A DNA stretch of 64,000 bases from Variovorax beijingensis (GCF_007828835.1 NZ_VIVL01000004.1:434001-498000), one strand, 5' to 3'. Shown: positions 1 through 10,528, counted from the stretch's first letter. Made by a program: numbers and translations. Notes: a model not told the origin generated them from the letters alone.

Positions 1-1
1 C

Positions 2-1777
2 TCGAAGGCGGAACTCGCTTCCGCGGCAGCCGCGTCCTCTGGCGCCGGCAACCCAACGCAAGAACTCATGGGCGCTGAAGTGCTGGTCAAGGCACTGCAG
101 GCCGAAGGCGTCCAATACATCTGGGGCTACCCCGGCGGCGCGGTTCTGTACATCTACGACGCGTTCTACAAGCAGGACACCATCCAGCACGTGCTGGTAC
201 GCCACGAGCAGGCAGCCGTCCACGCGGCCGACGGCTATGCGCGCGCCACCGGCGAGGTCGGCGTGGCGCTGGTTACCTCGGGCCCTGGCCTCACCAATGC
301 CGTCACCGGCATCGCCACGGCGTACATGGACTCGATCCCGATGGTGATCATCTCGGGCCAGGTACCCACCGCCGCCATCGGCCTGGATGCCTTCCAGGAA
401 TGCGACACCGTGGGCATCACCCGCCCCATCGTGAAGCACAACTTCCTCGTCAAGGACCCGAAGGATCTGGCCATGACGATGAAAAAGGCCTTCCACATCG
501 CACGCAGCGGCCGGCCCGGCCCGGTGGTGGTGGACGTGCCCAAGGACGTTTCCTTCAAGAAGGTGGCCTACGCCGGCTATCCCGACAAGGTCGAGATGCG
601 CTCGTACAACCCGGTGCGCAAGGGCCACGGCGGCCAGATCCGCAAGGCGCTGCAGCTGCTGCTGAACGCCAAGCGCCCCTACATCTATACGGGCGGCGGC
701 GTGCTGCTGGGCAACGCCTGCAACGAATTGCGCACGCTGGTCGACATGCTCGGCTACCCGGTCACCAATACGCTGATGGGCCTGGGCGCCTACCCGGCGA
801 GCGACCGCAAGTTCCTGGGCATGCTGGGCATGCACGGCACCATCGAAGCCAACAACGCGATGCAGAACTGCGACGTGCTGCTGGCCGTGGGCGCGCGCTT
901 CGACGACCGCGTGATCGGCAACCCCAAGCACTTCGCGACGAACGAACGCAAGATCATCCACGTCGACATCGATCCGTCGAGCATCTCCAAGCGCGTGAAG
1001 GTCGACATCCCGATCGTCGGCGACGTGAAGGACGTGCTCACCGAGCTGATCTCGATGATCCGCGAGAGCACCACCAAGCCCGATGCCGGCGCATTGGCCG
1101 ACTGGTGGAAGACCATCGAGGCCTGGCGCTCGCGCGACTGCCTCAAGTACGACCGCGGCAACAAGGACGTGATCAAGCCGCAGTACGTGGTCGAAACCCT
1201 CTGGAACATGACCAAGGACGCCGACGCGTACATCACGTCGGACGTGGGCCAGCACCAGATGTGGGCCGCGCAGTACTACCGCTTCGACGAGCCGCGCCGC
1301 TGGATCAATTCGGGCGGCCTGGGCACCATGGGCGTGGGCATTCCGTATGCCATGGGCATCAAGCTCGCGAAGCCCGATTCGGAAGTGTTCACCATCACCG
1401 GCGAAGGCTCGGTGCAGATGTGCATCCAGGAACTCTCCACCTGCCTGCAGTACAACACGCCGATCAAGATCTGCTCGCTCAACAACCGCTACCTGGGCAT
1501 GGTGCGCCAGTGGCAGGAGATCGAATACTCCGGCCGCTACAGCCACAGCTACATGGATGCGCTGCCCAACTTCGTGAAGCTGGCCGAGGCCTACGGGCAC
1601 GTCGGCATGCTGATCGAGCGCCCGCAGGACGTGGAGCCGGCGCTGCGCGAAGCACGCAAGCTCAAGGACCGCACGGTGTTCATGGATTTCCGCACCGACC
1701 CCACCGAGAACGTGTTCCCGATGGTCAAGGCCGGCATGGGCATCACCGAAATGCTGCTGGGTTCCGAAGATCTCTGA
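2..1777 (+). CDS. ilvI: Acetolactate synthase large subunit, 5' end outside window
   Basis: Catalytic subunit of acetohydroxyacid synthase, the thiamine diphosphate and FAD enzyme that opens valine, leucine and isoleucine synthesis. The first ATG is at 68, but the same frame is open to base 2 and encodes a plausible N-terminus (SKAELASAAAA...), so the true start lies upstream of the window. Visible motifs are the catalytic-Glu segment VRHEQAAVHAADGYARATG, the SGPGLTN segment and the ThDP-binding stretch beginning GEGSVQMCIQELS and closing with NN. The regulatory subunit ilvH follows 128 bp downstream. Family identity is very clear; only the start is missing. Confidence 0.97.
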   Translation, partial: SKAELASAAAASSGAGNPTQELMGAEVLVKALQAEGVQYIWGYPGGAVLYIYDAFYKQDTIQHVLVRHEQAAVHAADGYARATGEVGVALVTSGPGLTNAVTGIATAYMDSIPMVIISGQVPTAAIGLDAFQECDTVGITRPIVKHNFLVKDPKDLAMTMKKAFHIARSGRPGPVVVDVPKDVSFKKVAYAGYPDKVEMRSYNPVRKGHGGQIRKALQLLLNAKRPYIYTGGGVLLGNACNELRTLVDMLGYPVTNTLMGLGAYPASDRKFLGMLGMHGTIEANNAMQNCDVLLAVGARFDDRVIGNPKHFATNERKIIHVDIDPSSISKRVKVDIPIVGDVKDVLTELISMIRESTTKPDAGALADWWKTIEAWRSRDCLKYDRGNKDVIKPQYVVETLWNMTKDADAYITSDVGQHQMWAAQYYRFDEPRRWINSGGLGTMGVGIPYAMGIKLAKPDSEVFTITGEGSVQMCIQELSTCLQYNTPIKICSLNNRYLGMVRQWQEIEYSGRYSHSYMDALPNFVKLAEAYGHVGMLIERPQDVEPALREARKLKDRTVFMDFRTDPTENVFPMVKAGMGITEMLLGSEDL

Positions 1778-1828
1778 TCCGCGGAACATTCGCTCAACTC
1801 TTTACTGACGAATCTATTGCCCGCCGAG

Positions 1829-1850
1829 CCCGCGCATTACCGTGCGCGGG
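1829..1850 (+). other. Stem-loop between ilvI and ilvH
   Basis: A perfect 8-bp stem (CCCGCGCA / TGCGCGGG) with a 6-nt loop in the ilvI-ilvH gap. It has no T-run after it, so it is unlikely to be a terminator. It could stabilise or mark a processing point in the ilvIH transcript; this role is only inferred. Confidence 0.4.
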
Positions 1851-1905
1851 GGAGGGCGGCGAAAGCGAAAGCTTCCGCGCAGGCGAAAAGAGGAGTCACG
1901 CAAAC

Positions 1906-2397
1906 ATGAAACACATCATCGCAGTGCTGCTGGAAAACGAGCCGGGTGCTCTTTCCCGCGTGGTGGGCCTGTTCTCGGCCCGCGGCTACAACATCGAATC
2001 GCTGACCGTCGCACCGACCGAGGACGCGAGCCTCTCGCGCATGACGATCGTCACGGCCGGCTCGGACGACGTGATCGAGCAGATCACCAAGCATCTGAAC
2101 CGGCTGATCGAAGTGGTGAAGGTCGTCGACTTGACCGAAGGCGCGTACACGGAGCGCGAACTCATGATGGTGAAGGTGCGCGCAGTCGGCAAGGAGCGCG
2201 AGGAAATGATGCGCATGGCCGAGATCTTCCGCGGCCGCATCATCGACGTCACGGACAAGAGCTACACCATCGAACTCACCGGCGACCACGGCAAGAACGA
2301 CGCTTTCCTGGAAGCGATCGACCGTAGCGCTATCCTCGAGACTGTCCGCACCGGTGCCAGCGGCATCGGGCGCGGCGAGCGCATCCTGCGCGTGTAG
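1906..2397 (+). CDS. ilvH: Acetolactate synthase small (regulatory) subunit
   Basis: Regulatory subunit of acetohydroxyacid synthase. It activates IlvI and confers valine feedback inhibition through its N-terminal ACT domain (about residues 4-75, beginning MKHIIAVLLENEPGALSRV). At 163 residues it has the usual family length. The ATG at 1906 is preceded by an AGAGGAG ribosome site and is the only start giving the standard N-terminus; the frame is open further upstream, but that part has no family similarity. It belongs to the operon with ilvI and, after a small membrane gene, ilvC. Confidence 0.97.
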   Translation: MKHIIAVLLENEPGALSRVVGLFSARGYNIESLTVAPTEDASLSRMTIVTAGSDDVIEQITKHLNRLIEVVKVVDLTEGAYTERELMMVKVRAVGKEREEMMRMAEIFRGRIIDVTDKSYTIELTGDHGKNDAFLEAIDRSAILETVRTGASGIGRGERILRV

Positions 2398-2452
2398 GGG
2401 GTGAAGATCCCCTCAGTTCCACTGTTCTAAACCAATGCACGAGGAGAAGGTA

Positions 2453-2725
2453 ATGCAAGACTTGCTGGGCTTCGAGAAGATGGTCACCCCGATCGTCATC
2501 CGGATACTGTATTTCCTGGGGTTGCTGGTGGTATTGATTTCCGGCGTGGGCGCGCTCTTCAGCGGCGGCTTCAGAGGCATTCTTTCCGGCTTCGCCATCT
2601 TGATTTTTGGCGCGATCATGGTTCGCGTCTACAGCGAATTGCTGATCCTGCTGTTCCGCATTCACGACAACCTCGTGTCCATCAACCAGCAAATGAAGGA
2701 CCGGAATCCCTCCGGCCAACTGTGA
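2453..2725 (+). CDS. DUF4282-type small membrane protein
   Basis: A 90-residue protein with two hydrophobic segments (roughly residues 12-35 and 40-63) and a short polar tail, matching the DUF4282 family of unknown function. The ATG at 2453 is preferred over the ATG at 2435 because GAGGAGAAGG, an excellent ribosome site, sits just before it and overlaps the earlier candidate. It lies between ilvH and ilvC on the same strand with gaps of 55 and 53 bp, so it is probably co-transcribed. No link to branched-chain synthesis is known to me. Confidence 0.8.
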   Translation: MQDLLGFEKMVTPIVIRILYFLGLLVVLISGVGALFSGGFRGILSGFAILIFGAIMVRVYSELLILLFRIHDNLVSINQQMKDRNPSGQL

Positions 2726-2766
2726 GTGAACGCACCTCCGCGCAGGGGGTGCCAGAGATTAAATAG

Positions 2767-3795
<1,029 letters not shown>

Positions 3796-3808
3796 TCCGC
3801 CAATGAAG

Positions 3809-3830
3809 CGGGTGCCGCGGCACCCGTTTT
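3809..3830 (+). terminator. Terminator 1 after ilvC
   Basis: Perfect 8-bp stem CGGGTGCC / GGCACCCG with a 2-nt gap, followed by TTTT, 13 bp after the ilvC stop. Confidence 0.8.
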
Positions 3831-3835
3831 CCGAG

Positions 3836-3861
3836 GGCCACCCGACGGGGTGGCCTTTTTT
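3836..3861 (+). terminator. Terminator 2 after ilvC
   Basis: Stem GGCCACCC / GGGTGGCC with a 4-nt loop followed by TTTTTT. With the hairpin just upstream it forms a tandem terminator that isolates the ilv operon from pssA. Confidence 0.85.
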
Positions 3862-3979
3862 CATGAGGGGGCGAACCATCCCCCTGAACTACACTGCGAA
3901 CCCATGCGATTTACAGATCAAGAAGCTATCGGATGGATGGCTGTTCGCGCAGTGCCCACGAGGGACGGAGGCAAATTCA

Positions 3980-4804
3980 ATGCATGACGACACGGTTCCC
4001 GACGAAGTGCCGCCGCGCAAGCGCCGCAAGGGCATCTACATACTGCCGAACCTGTTCACGCTCGCCGCGCTGTTCGGCGGTTTCTATTCGGTCGTGATGG
4101 CGATGAACGCGCGCTTCGATCTTGCGGCGCTCGGCGTCTTCGCTGCAATGATCCTCGACAGCCTGGACGGCCGGGTGGCCCGCATGACCAACACGCAGAG
4201 CGCGTTCGGCGAGCAGATGGATTCGCTGTCCGACATGGTGTCGTTCGGCGCCGCTCCTGCGCTCATCGCCTACGAATGGTCGCTCAAGGGCCTGGGCCGA
4301 TGGGGCTGGATTGCGGCCTTCGTCTACTGCGCCTGCGCGGCGCTGCGGCTGGCGCGCTTCAACGTCAATACCGGCGTGGTCGACAAGCGCTGGTTCCAGG
4401 GGCTGCCGTCGCCGGCCGCGGCCGCATTGGTGGCCGGCTTCATCTGGCTCATGACCGAGTGGGGCAAGCGCGGCGGCGAGGTGCTGTATCTCTCCTGGAC
4501 GCAGATCACGTGGATCACCTTCGCGTTCACGCTTTATGCCGGGCTTTCGATGGTCACCAATGCGCCGTTCTACAGCTTCAAGGACGTCCAGATGAAGAAG
4601 AGCGTGCCTTTCGTGGTGATCGTGCTCATCGCGCTCGGCATCGCGGTCATCAATATCCATCCGCCCACGGTGCTCTTCGGCCTGTTCGTGGCCTATGGCC
4701 TGAGCGGCTATGTGGTCTACGCCTGGCGCAAGGCCAAGGGGCAGCAGGCGAGCGTGATCAGCACTTCGACCGAAGAGCCCGACGAGCGGGGCTTGCATAA
4801 CTGA
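3980..4804 (+). CDS. pssA: CDP-diacylglycerol-serine O-phosphatidyltransferase
   Basis: Membrane enzyme that makes phosphatidylserine from CDP-diacylglycerol and serine. The full CDP-alcohol phosphotransferase signature D-G-x2-A-R-x8-G-x3-D-x3-D is present at residues 63-85 (Asp63, Gly64, Ala67, Arg68, Gly77, Asp81, Asp85). Several hydrophobic segments follow over the 274 residues. The ATG at 3980 was chosen because GGACGGAGG precedes it; the frame is open to 3803, but that stretch overlaps the ilvC terminators. No psd gene is adjacent. Confidence 0.93.
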   Translation: MHDDTVPDEVPPRKRRKGIYILPNLFTLAALFGGFYSVVMAMNARFDLAALGVFAAMILDSLDGRVARMTNTQSAFGEQMDSLSDMVSFGAAPALIAYEWSLKGLGRWGWIAAFVYCACAALRLARFNVNTGVVDKRWFQGLPSPAAAALVAGFIWLMTEWGKRGGEVLYLSWTQITWITFAFTLYAGLSMVTNAPFYSFKDVQMKKSVPFVVIVLIALGIAVINIHPPTVLFGLFVAYGLSGYVVYAWRKAKGQQASVISTSTEEPDERGLHN

Positions 4805-4823
4805 AGCCGGCTTGTGCTACATT
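4793..4823 (+). promoter_or_regulatory. Possible leu operon promoter
   Basis: TTGCAT (4793-4798) and an extended -10 TGC-TACATT (TACATT at 4818-4823) with a long 19-nt spacer. If used, transcription would start about 4830, at or just before the leader-peptide ATG at 4834, so the leader could be nearly leaderless; no Shine-Dalgarno sequence precedes that ATG. This is a reading of short motifs only. Confidence 0.4.
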
Positions 4824-4833
4824 CACAACCCTC

Positions 4834-4890
4834 ATGACCAAGATTTCGCTGCTGGCCCTACTAGCCCTCCCTCACGGGCGGAGACGGTAG
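4834..4890 (+). CDS. leuL: leuA leader peptide
   Basis: An 18-residue open frame, [18 protein letters not shown], with five leucines among seven consecutive codons (CTG CTG GCC CTA CTA GCC CTC). Two are CTA, a codon expected to be very rare in this G+C-rich genome, so ribosomes should stall when charged leucyl-tRNA is short. A terminator hairpin follows 21 bp after the stop and leuA begins 98 bp after it. This is the standard layout of leucine attenuation. It is too short for routine gene finding; the call rests on the codon pattern and position. Confidence 0.82.
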   Translation: MTKISLLALLALPHGRRR

Positions 4891-4911
4891 CGCACGCGCA
4901 AATCCCTCACC

Positions 4912-4949
4912 ACGGCCCGTTCGCACCAGCAACGGGCCGTTTGTCTTTG
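4912..4949 (+). terminator. leu attenuator terminator
   Basis: Perfect 10-bp stem ACGGCCCGTT / AACGGGCCGT (4912-4921 and 4931-4940) with a 9-nt loop, followed by a T-rich run (TTTGTCTTT). ACGGGC at 4874-4879, inside the end of the leader-peptide frame, can pair with GCCCGT at 4915-4920. It would form a competing antiterminator when the ribosome is held at the leucine codons. The alternative pairing is inferred by eye. Confidence 0.8.
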
Positions 4950-4988
4950 GGGTTGCTGGTTGATTCCAACCATCACAGAGAAATCGAC

Positions 4989-6692
4989 ATGCTGAAGCAA
5001 CCCCAAGCCAAATACCGCGCATTCGCCCCAATCGGCCTCAAGGACCGCACCTGGCCCGATACCGTGCTGACCAAGGCCCCGATCTGGCTGTCGACCGACC
5101 TGCGCGATGGCAACCAGGCGCTGGTCGAGCCGATGGACATCGCCCGCAAGATGCGGATGTTCGAGACGCTCGTGGCCATCGGCTTCAAGGAAATCGAGGT
5201 CGGCTTTCCCTCCGCCTCGCAGATCGAATTCGATTTCGTGCGCAAGCTGATCGAGGAAGACCGCATTCCCGACGACGTGACGATCCAGGTGCTGACGCAG
5301 GCGCGCGACCACCTCATTGCGCGCACCTTCGAATCGCTGCAGGGCGCGCCGCGCGCCATCGTCCACCTCTACAACGCCGTGGCGCCGGTGATGCGCCGCG
5401 TGGTGCTCGGCATGGATGAAGACCAGATCGTCGAACTCGCGAGCAGCCATGCGCGCATGTTCAACGAATTCGCCGCCAAGCAGCCGGGCACGCAGTGGAC
5501 CTTCCAGTATTCGCCCGAAATGTTCTCGGGCACGGATGTCGTGTTCTCCAAGCGCGTGGTCGACGCGGTGACGGAAGTCTGGGCGCCGACGCCGCAGCGC
5601 AAGTGCATCGTCAACCTGCCCACCACGGTCGAGCATTCCACGCCGAACATCTTTGCCGACATGATCGAGTGGATGCACCGCAACCTCGCGCGCCGCGATT
5701 CGATCGTGCTGTGCGTGCACCCGCACAACGACCGCGGCACCGGCACGGCGGCCGGCGAACTGGCGCTGATGGCAGGCGCCGAGCGCATCGAGGGCTGCCT
5801 GTTCGGCAACGGCGAGCGCACCGGCAATCTCGACCTCGTGAACGTCGCGCTCAACCTCTACACCCAGGGCGTTTCGCCCGAACTCGACTTCTCGAACATC
5901 GACGAGATCCGCGCGACGGTCGAGCACTGCAACCAGATCCCGGTGCATCCGCGCCACCCGTATGTGGGCGACCTCGTCTACACCTCGTTCTCCGGTTCGC
6001 ACCAGGACGCGATCAAGAAGGCCTTCGCGGCACGCAAGGACGGCGATATCTGGGACATGCCCTACCTGCCCATTGACCCGAAGGACGTGGGCCGCAGCTA
6101 CGAGGCCGTGATCCGCGTTAACAGTCAGTCGGGCAAGGGCGGCATGGCCTACCTGCTCGAGAGCGAGTACGGTCTCGAGATGCCGCGCCGCCTGCAGATG
6201 GAGTTCATGCAGACCGTGCAGCGCGTGATGGACGTGGCCGGCAAGGAACTCACCGCCGCCGACCTCTGGGAACTGTTCGTGCGCGAATACGGCCTTGAGG
6301 CCGCGCATTCGCTGCAGCACCGCGTGATCGAGGAAGAAGGCGAGGGCGCCAGCGCCTCGGTGGTGCTGCGCGGCGACCTGCCCTGGGACGGCGAGATCCG
6401 CTCCATCGAAGGCCGCGGCAACGGGCCGATCGACGCCTTCACGCAGGCGCTGAGCAAGGCCACCGGCCATTCCGTGCGCGTGATGGACTACCACCAGCAC
6501 GCCATCGGCGCGGGCGCCGATGCCAAGTCGGTGGCGTACCTCGAACTGCGCGTGGACGAGGCCCGGACGCTGTTCGGCGTGGGCATCGACGCGAACGTGA
6601 TCTCCGCTTCGCTGAAGGCCATCGTCTCGGGCGTGCAGCGCGCGCGGACCCGCGGCGCGCACAGCGCACAATCGGTGGCTGAGCTCGCCTGA
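4989..6692 (+). CDS. leuA: 2-isopropylmalate synthase, long (type 2) form
   Basis: Condenses 2-oxoisovalerate with acetyl-CoA, the committed step of leucine synthesis. The 567-residue protein is the long form: catalytic barrel with STDLRDGNQ at residues 35-43 and metal-binding His244/His246 in CVHPHNDRG, then NGERTGN, and a C-terminal LeuA dimer domain that senses leucine (about 440-560). The ATG at 4989 gives the usual N-terminus [10 protein letters not shown]. The attenuator lies directly upstream. A second, unlike leuA follows after 51 bp. Confidence 0.95.
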   Translation: MLKQPQAKYRAFAPIGLKDRTWPDTVLTKAPIWLSTDLRDGNQALVEPMDIARKMRMFETLVAIGFKEIEVGFPSASQIEFDFVRKLIEEDRIPDDVTIQVLTQARDHLIARTFESLQGAPRAIVHLYNAVAPVMRRVVLGMDEDQIVELASSHARMFNEFAAKQPGTQWTFQYSPEMFSGTDVVFSKRVVDAVTEVWAPTPQRKCIVNLPTTVEHSTPNIFADMIEWMHRNLARRDSIVLCVHPHNDRGTGTAAGELALMAGAERIEGCLFGNGERTGNLDLVNVALNLYTQGVSPELDFSNIDEIRATVEHCNQIPVHPRHPYVGDLVYTSFSGSHQDAIKKAFAARKDGDIWDMPYLPIDPKDVGRSYEAVIRVNSQSGKGGMAYLLESEYGLEMPRRLQMEFMQTVQRVMDVAGKELTAADLWELFVREYGLEAAHSLQHRVIEEEGEGASASVVLRGDLPWDGEIRSIEGRGNGPIDAFTQALSKATGHSVRVMDYHQHAIGAGADAKSVAYLELRVDEARTLFGVGIDANVISASLKAIVSGVQRARTRGAHSAQSVAELA

Positions 6693-6743
6693 CGCCGTCC
6701 CCCGCCGTACGCGCAAGGTGTAAATGAACCAAGGAGATCCACG

Positions 6744-8282
6744 ATGACCGACCAACTCATTATTTTCGACACCACCTTGCGCGACGGCGAGCAGTCGCCG
6801 GGCGCTTCGATGACGCGCGACGAGAAGATGCGCATCGCCAAGCAGCTCGAACGGCTCAAGGTCGACGTCATCGAAGCCGGCTTTCCAGCCAGTTCGAACG
6901 GCGACTTCGAGGCCGTCAAGGCCATTGCCAACGCCATCAAGGACTCGACGGTGTGCGGCCTGTCGCGCGCCAACGACCGCGACATCGCGCGCGCGGCCGA
7001 GGCGCTCAAGGGCGCGGCGCGCGGGCGCATCCACACCTTCATCGCGACCTCGCCGCTGCACATGGAAAAGAAGCTGCGCATGTCGCCCGACGAAGTGCAC
7101 GAGCAGGCGAAGCTCGCCGTGCGCTTTGCGCGCAACCTCGTGTCCGACGTGGAGTTCAGCCCCGAGGACGGCTACCGCAGCGATCCCGACTTTCTCTGCC
7201 GCGTGCTGGAGACCGTGATCAACGAGGGCGCCACCACCATCAACGTGCCCGACACCGTGGGCTACGCCATTCCCGAGCTCTATGGCAACTTCATCAAGAT
7301 GCTGCGCGAGCGCGTGCCCAACAGCGACAAGGCGATCTGGTCGGTGCACTGCCACAACGACCTCGGCATGGCGGTGGCCAACTCGCTGGCGGGCGTGAAG
7401 ATCGGCGGTGCGCGCCAGGTGGAGTGCACGATCAACGGCCTGGGCGAGCGTGCGGGCAACTGCTCGCTCGAGGAAGTGGTGATGGCGGTCAAGACGCGCA
7501 GGGACTACTTCGGCCTCGACATCAATATCGACACACGGCACATCGTGGCCGCGAGCCGCATGGTGAGCCAGACCACCGGCTTCGTGGTGCAGCCCAATAA
7601 GGCCGTGGTGGGCGCGAACGCTTTCGCGCACGCCTCGGGCATTCACCAGGACGGCGTGCTCAAGGCCCGCGACACCTACGAGATCATGCGGGCCGAAGAC
7701 GTGGGCTGGGCCGCCAACAAGATCGTGCTGGGCAAGCTCAGCGGCCGCAATGCATTCAAGCAGCGGTTGCAGGAACTGGGTGTGACCATGGCCAGCGAGG
7801 CCGACATCAACACGGCTTTCATGCACTTCAAGGAGCTGGCCGACCGCAAGTCCGAAATTTTCGACGAGGACATCCTCGCGCTGGTCAGCGCGGAAGAGCA
7901 CTCGAACGTTGACGAACAGTTTGCTTTTGTCTCGCTCTCGCAGCACAGCGAAACCGGCGAACGTCCCCAGGCCAAGGTTGTCTTCACCGTTCAGGGCAAG
8001 GAAGTCACCAGTGAATCCGACGGAAATGGCCCGGTTGATGCTTCTCTCAAGGCTATCGAATCGCATGTCAAGAGTGGCGCGGAAATGGTGCTTTACTCGG
8101 TCAATGCGATAAGTGGCTCGACAGAAAGCCAAGGAGAGGTTACAATTAGGTTACAAAATGCGGGGCGGGTGGTCAACGGTGTCGGGGCAGATCCGGACAT
8201 CGTGGTTGCGTCGGCAAAGGCTTATTTGAGTGCGCTCAACAAGTTACAGAGCCAAGCTGAGAAAGTGGCGGCACAAGGTTAG
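6744..8282 (+). CDS. leuA: 2-isopropylmalate synthase, short (type 1) form
   Basis: Second 2-isopropylmalate synthase, 512 residues, of the short proteobacterial class. [14 protein letters not shown] starts at residue 10, metal-binding His202 and His204 lie in [10 protein letters not shown], and [14 protein letters not shown] and GIHQDGVLK follow. A C-terminal regulatory domain covers roughly residues 385-505. AAGGAG precedes the ATG. It shares the active-site plan with the upstream leuA but differs in length and subfamily, so the two are ancient paralogues rather than a recent duplication. Whether one prefers another 2-oxo acid cannot be told from sequence. Confidence 0.94.
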   Translation: MTDQLIIFDTTLRDGEQSPGASMTRDEKMRIAKQLERLKVDVIEAGFPASSNGDFEAVKAIANAIKDSTVCGLSRANDRDIARAAEALKGAARGRIHTFIATSPLHMEKKLRMSPDEVHEQAKLAVRFARNLVSDVEFSPEDGYRSDPDFLCRVLETVINEGATTINVPDTVGYAIPELYGNFIKMLRERVPNSDKAIWSVHCHNDLGMAVANSLAGVKIGGARQVECTINGLGERAGNCSLEEVVMAVKTRRDYFGLDINIDTRHIVAASRMVSQTTGFVVQPNKAVVGANAFAHASGIHQDGVLKARDTYEIMRAEDVGWAANKIVLGKLSGRNAFKQRLQELGVTMASEADINTAFMHFKELADRKSEIFDEDILALVSAEEHSNVDEQFAFVSLSQHSETGERPQAKVVFTVQGKEVTSESDGNGPVDASLKAIESHVKSGAEMVLYSVNAISGSTESQGEVTIRLQNAGRVVNGVGADPDIVVASAKAYLSALNKLQSQAEKVAAQG

Positions 8283-8335
8283 GTGACAGGCGGTTCTTGT
8301 TATTCGATTGAAGAACAGGTCGCAAGTAACTGATA

Positions 8336-8364
8336 TTGCGTGCCTTTTTTGATTTGGATACACT
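8336..8364 (+). promoter_or_regulatory. Candidate promoter of the D,D-endopeptidase gene
   Basis: TTGCGT (8336-8341), 17-nt spacer, TACACT (8359-8364), 33 bp before the ATG at 8398. Moderate match to sigma-70 consensus. Confidence 0.4.
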
Positions 8365-8397
8365 GCGGTTCTCATTTTCGCCGCTGGAGATTTAATA

Positions 8398-9582
8398 ATG
8401 TCTGAAACCCGCCCCCGCCGAGTTTCCAGCCAGCGGTTCTTGCCCGCAGTCAAATTCGTCGCCGTCGCGCTCTGCGCCACGGCGTTTTTGCTGTCCGGTG
8501 CACAGGCCGCCAAGAAGGAAAAAGCAACCGCGGCCAAGACCGCCGTGGCCAAGAAGGCCGCAGGACCGGTGCCGGTCGAAGTCAAGCGTTCTGCCAAGGC
8601 GCCGCGTGGCGCCAAGGTCGCCGATCGAAGCGAGAAGGTCGTCCGTGGCGGCCGCAACGTGGTGGCTTCCATTCGCCAGAAGAACGGCAAGACGGTGGTT
8701 GCCGTGCAACGCCGTTCGGTGGTCCGCGTCGAGACGCCGGCACGCCAGTCCTTCGGGCAACTGGCCGGCCTGCACGGAACCGACGACGCACTCGACCTGA
8801 AATCGAGCGTGGCGCTCGTGATCGACCAGGACACGCATGAAGTGCTGTTCAGCAAGAACGACCATGCGGTGCTTCCGATCGCGTCGCTCACCAAGCTGAT
8901 GACCGGCCTCCTGATCAGCGAAGCGCATCTTCCGAACGACGAGCTGATCACCATCACCCAGGACGACGTGGACACCGAGAAGGGCAGCCGTTCGCGCCTG
9001 ACGGTCGGCACCACGCTGTCGCGCGGCGAGCTCCTGCACCTGGCCCTGATGTCGAGCGAAAACCGCGCGGCGCATGCACTGGGCCGCACCTATCCCGGCG
9101 GCCTCGCCACCTTCGTGAGCATCATGAACGCCAAGGCAAAGATGCTCGGCATGAAGGACACGCGCTACGTGGAGCCCACCGGCCTGTCGAGCCGCAACCA
9201 GTCGAGCGCGCAGGACCTCGCCCTGCTCGTCAATGCCGCCTATTCCGACGCCACGGTGCGCTCGCTGTCGACCTCGCCTGAATACCAGGTCGAGGTGGGC
9301 AACCGCGTGCTGCAGTTCAACACGACCAACCGTCTCGTGAAGAGCCCGGATTGGGAAATTGGCGTGCAGAAGACGGGCTACATCTCCGAAGCCGGCCAGT
9401 GCCTCGTGATGCAGGCCAAGGTGGCGGGGCGCAAGCTGATCATGGTGTTCCTGGATTCGGCCGGCAAGTTCAGCCGCATTGCCGATGCGGAACGCGTTCG
9501 CCGCTGGGTCGAGGCCACGCACGCTTCGACGGGCTCGCCGGCTGCATCGCGCAGCACGTCGGCCTACCAGGTCGCCGGTTGA
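8398..9582 (+). CDS. pbpG: D-alanyl-D-alanine endopeptidase (PBP7-type, S11 family)
   Basis: Periplasmic serine peptidase that cuts peptidoglycan cross-links. All three penicillin-binding motifs are present: SLTK with the nucleophile Ser163 and Lys166, SEN at 220-222, and KTG at 325-327. An N-terminal hydrophobic segment ending near AQAA (about residue 38) is a signal peptide. A lysine- and alanine-rich linker, about residues 38-115, precedes the catalytic domain. There is no C-terminal amphipathic anchor like that of PBP5, so the enzyme is probably soluble or loosely attached. It stands alone and is convergent with the IclR gene. Confidence 0.92.
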   Translation: MSETRPRRVSSQRFLPAVKFVAVALCATAFLLSGAQAAKKEKATAAKTAVAKKAAGPVPVEVKRSAKAPRGAKVADRSEKVVRGGRNVVASIRQKNGKTVVAVQRRSVVRVETPARQSFGQLAGLHGTDDALDLKSSVALVIDQDTHEVLFSKNDHAVLPIASLTKLMTGLLISEAHLPNDELITITQDDVDTEKGSRSRLTVGTTLSRGELLHLALMSSENRAAHALGRTYPGGLATFVSIMNAKAKMLGMKDTRYVEPTGLSSRNQSSAQDLALLVNAAYSDATVRSLSTSPEYQVEVGNRVLQFNTTNRLVKSPDWEIGVQKTGYISEAGQCLVMQAKVAGRKLIMVFLDSAGKFSRIADAERVRRWVEATHASTGSPAASRSTSAYQVAG

Positions 9583-9652
9583 TCGGCTGGCCGCCCTGAG
9601 CAGGGCGCGTTGGCAGGCAGCAGGGCCGCGGCGCGGCCCGCTGACGGGGTCG

Positions 9653-10498
9653 TCAGCCTGCCACGGAGCCTGAAGTGCCGCTTGTGCTGGCCGCCGCGGA
9701 ACCCGTCGAGGCCGCTGCTCCAGCATCCTTGTAGCCAAGCGCCCCCGAGATTTCGTTGGCCGTGGCCTGCAGCTTGGGCAGCCATCCTTCGTCGAGCCGG
9801 TCCGCAGGTGCGGAAATCGACAATCCCGCCACCAGTTTGCCCTGGTCGTCGTAGATGCCGGCGGCCATGCAGCGCACGCCCAGTTCGAGTTCCTCGTTGT
9901 CGCGCGCAATGCCGTACTGGCGCGCCTTCGATAGCTCGCGCTCGAGTGCGGGCAACTGCGTGATGCTGTTGCGCGTGTGGCCGGCCAGGCCGGTTCGCGT
10001 GGCGTAGCTGCGCACGCGCTGCGGATCATCGGCCGCCAGGAACAGCTTGCCGGTGGAGGTCAGGTGCAGGGCAGCCCGCCCGCCGATGGCGCGCACCACC
10101 TGCATGCCCGAACGCTCGCTGTACGAGCGCTCGATGTAGACGATCTCGTCGCCCTGGCGCATGCTGAGGTTGACGGGCTGCTGGGTGAGCTTGTGCAGCT
10201 CGCGCATCGGCCCCAGGGCGGCGTCGCGCACGTTGAGCCGGCCCTTGACCAGGTTGCCAAGTTCCAGCAGCCGCATGCCGAGCCGGTAGCTGCCGGCCTC
10301 GGGCCGATCGACAAAACGGCCGACCGCCAGGTCGTTGAGGATGCGGTGGGTGGTGGAGGGGTGCAGGCCCGTCTTCTCGCTGATTTCCTTCAGCGAAATG
10401 GCCTCCTCGCGCGAGGCGAGCACGTCGATCAGCGCGAACATGCGCTCGATCACCTGGATGACTGGAACGGCAGGAACGTCGGATTGGTTTTTTCTCAT
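9653..10498 (-). CDS. IclR-family transcriptional regulator
   Basis: A 281-residue regulator: winged helix-turn-helix at about 15-70 (LKEISEKTGLHPSTTHRIL), then an IclR effector-binding domain through about residue 255, and a low-complexity Ala/Ser/Thr/Gly tail. Its target cannot be named: the neighbours are pbpG (convergent) and bpt (upstream, same strand). The 30-bp gap to bpt means it could be read through from the aat-bpt operon. Confidence 0.9.
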   Translation of the reverse strand: MRKNQSDVPAVPVIQVIERMFALIDVLASREEAISLKEISEKTGLHPSTTHRILNDLAVGRFVDRPEAGSYRLGMRLLELGNLVKGRLNVRDAALGPMRELHKLTQQPVNLSMRQGDEIVYIERSYSERSGMQVVRAIGGRAALHLTSTGKLFLAADDPQRVRSYATRTGLAGHTRNSITQLPALERELSKARQYGIARDNEELELGVRCMAAGIYDDQGKLVAGLSISAPADRLDEGWLPKLQATANEISGALGYKDAGAAASTGSAAASTSGTSGSVAG

Positions 10499-10528
10499 GG
10501 CGCGATGCGGTGTGGACCGGGCGCCATT

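Noticed and set aside
4872..8132. A 1086-codon open frame on the minus strand opposite both leuA genes
   Set aside because: It mirrors two certain genes codon by codon, is rich in His, Arg, Ala and Val in no domain order, and is a usual by-product of G+C-rich coding DNA.
9592..9607. Short hairpin between the endopeptidase and IclR genes as a terminator
   Set aside because: The stem is only 6-7 bp with a tiny loop and no T-run on either side.
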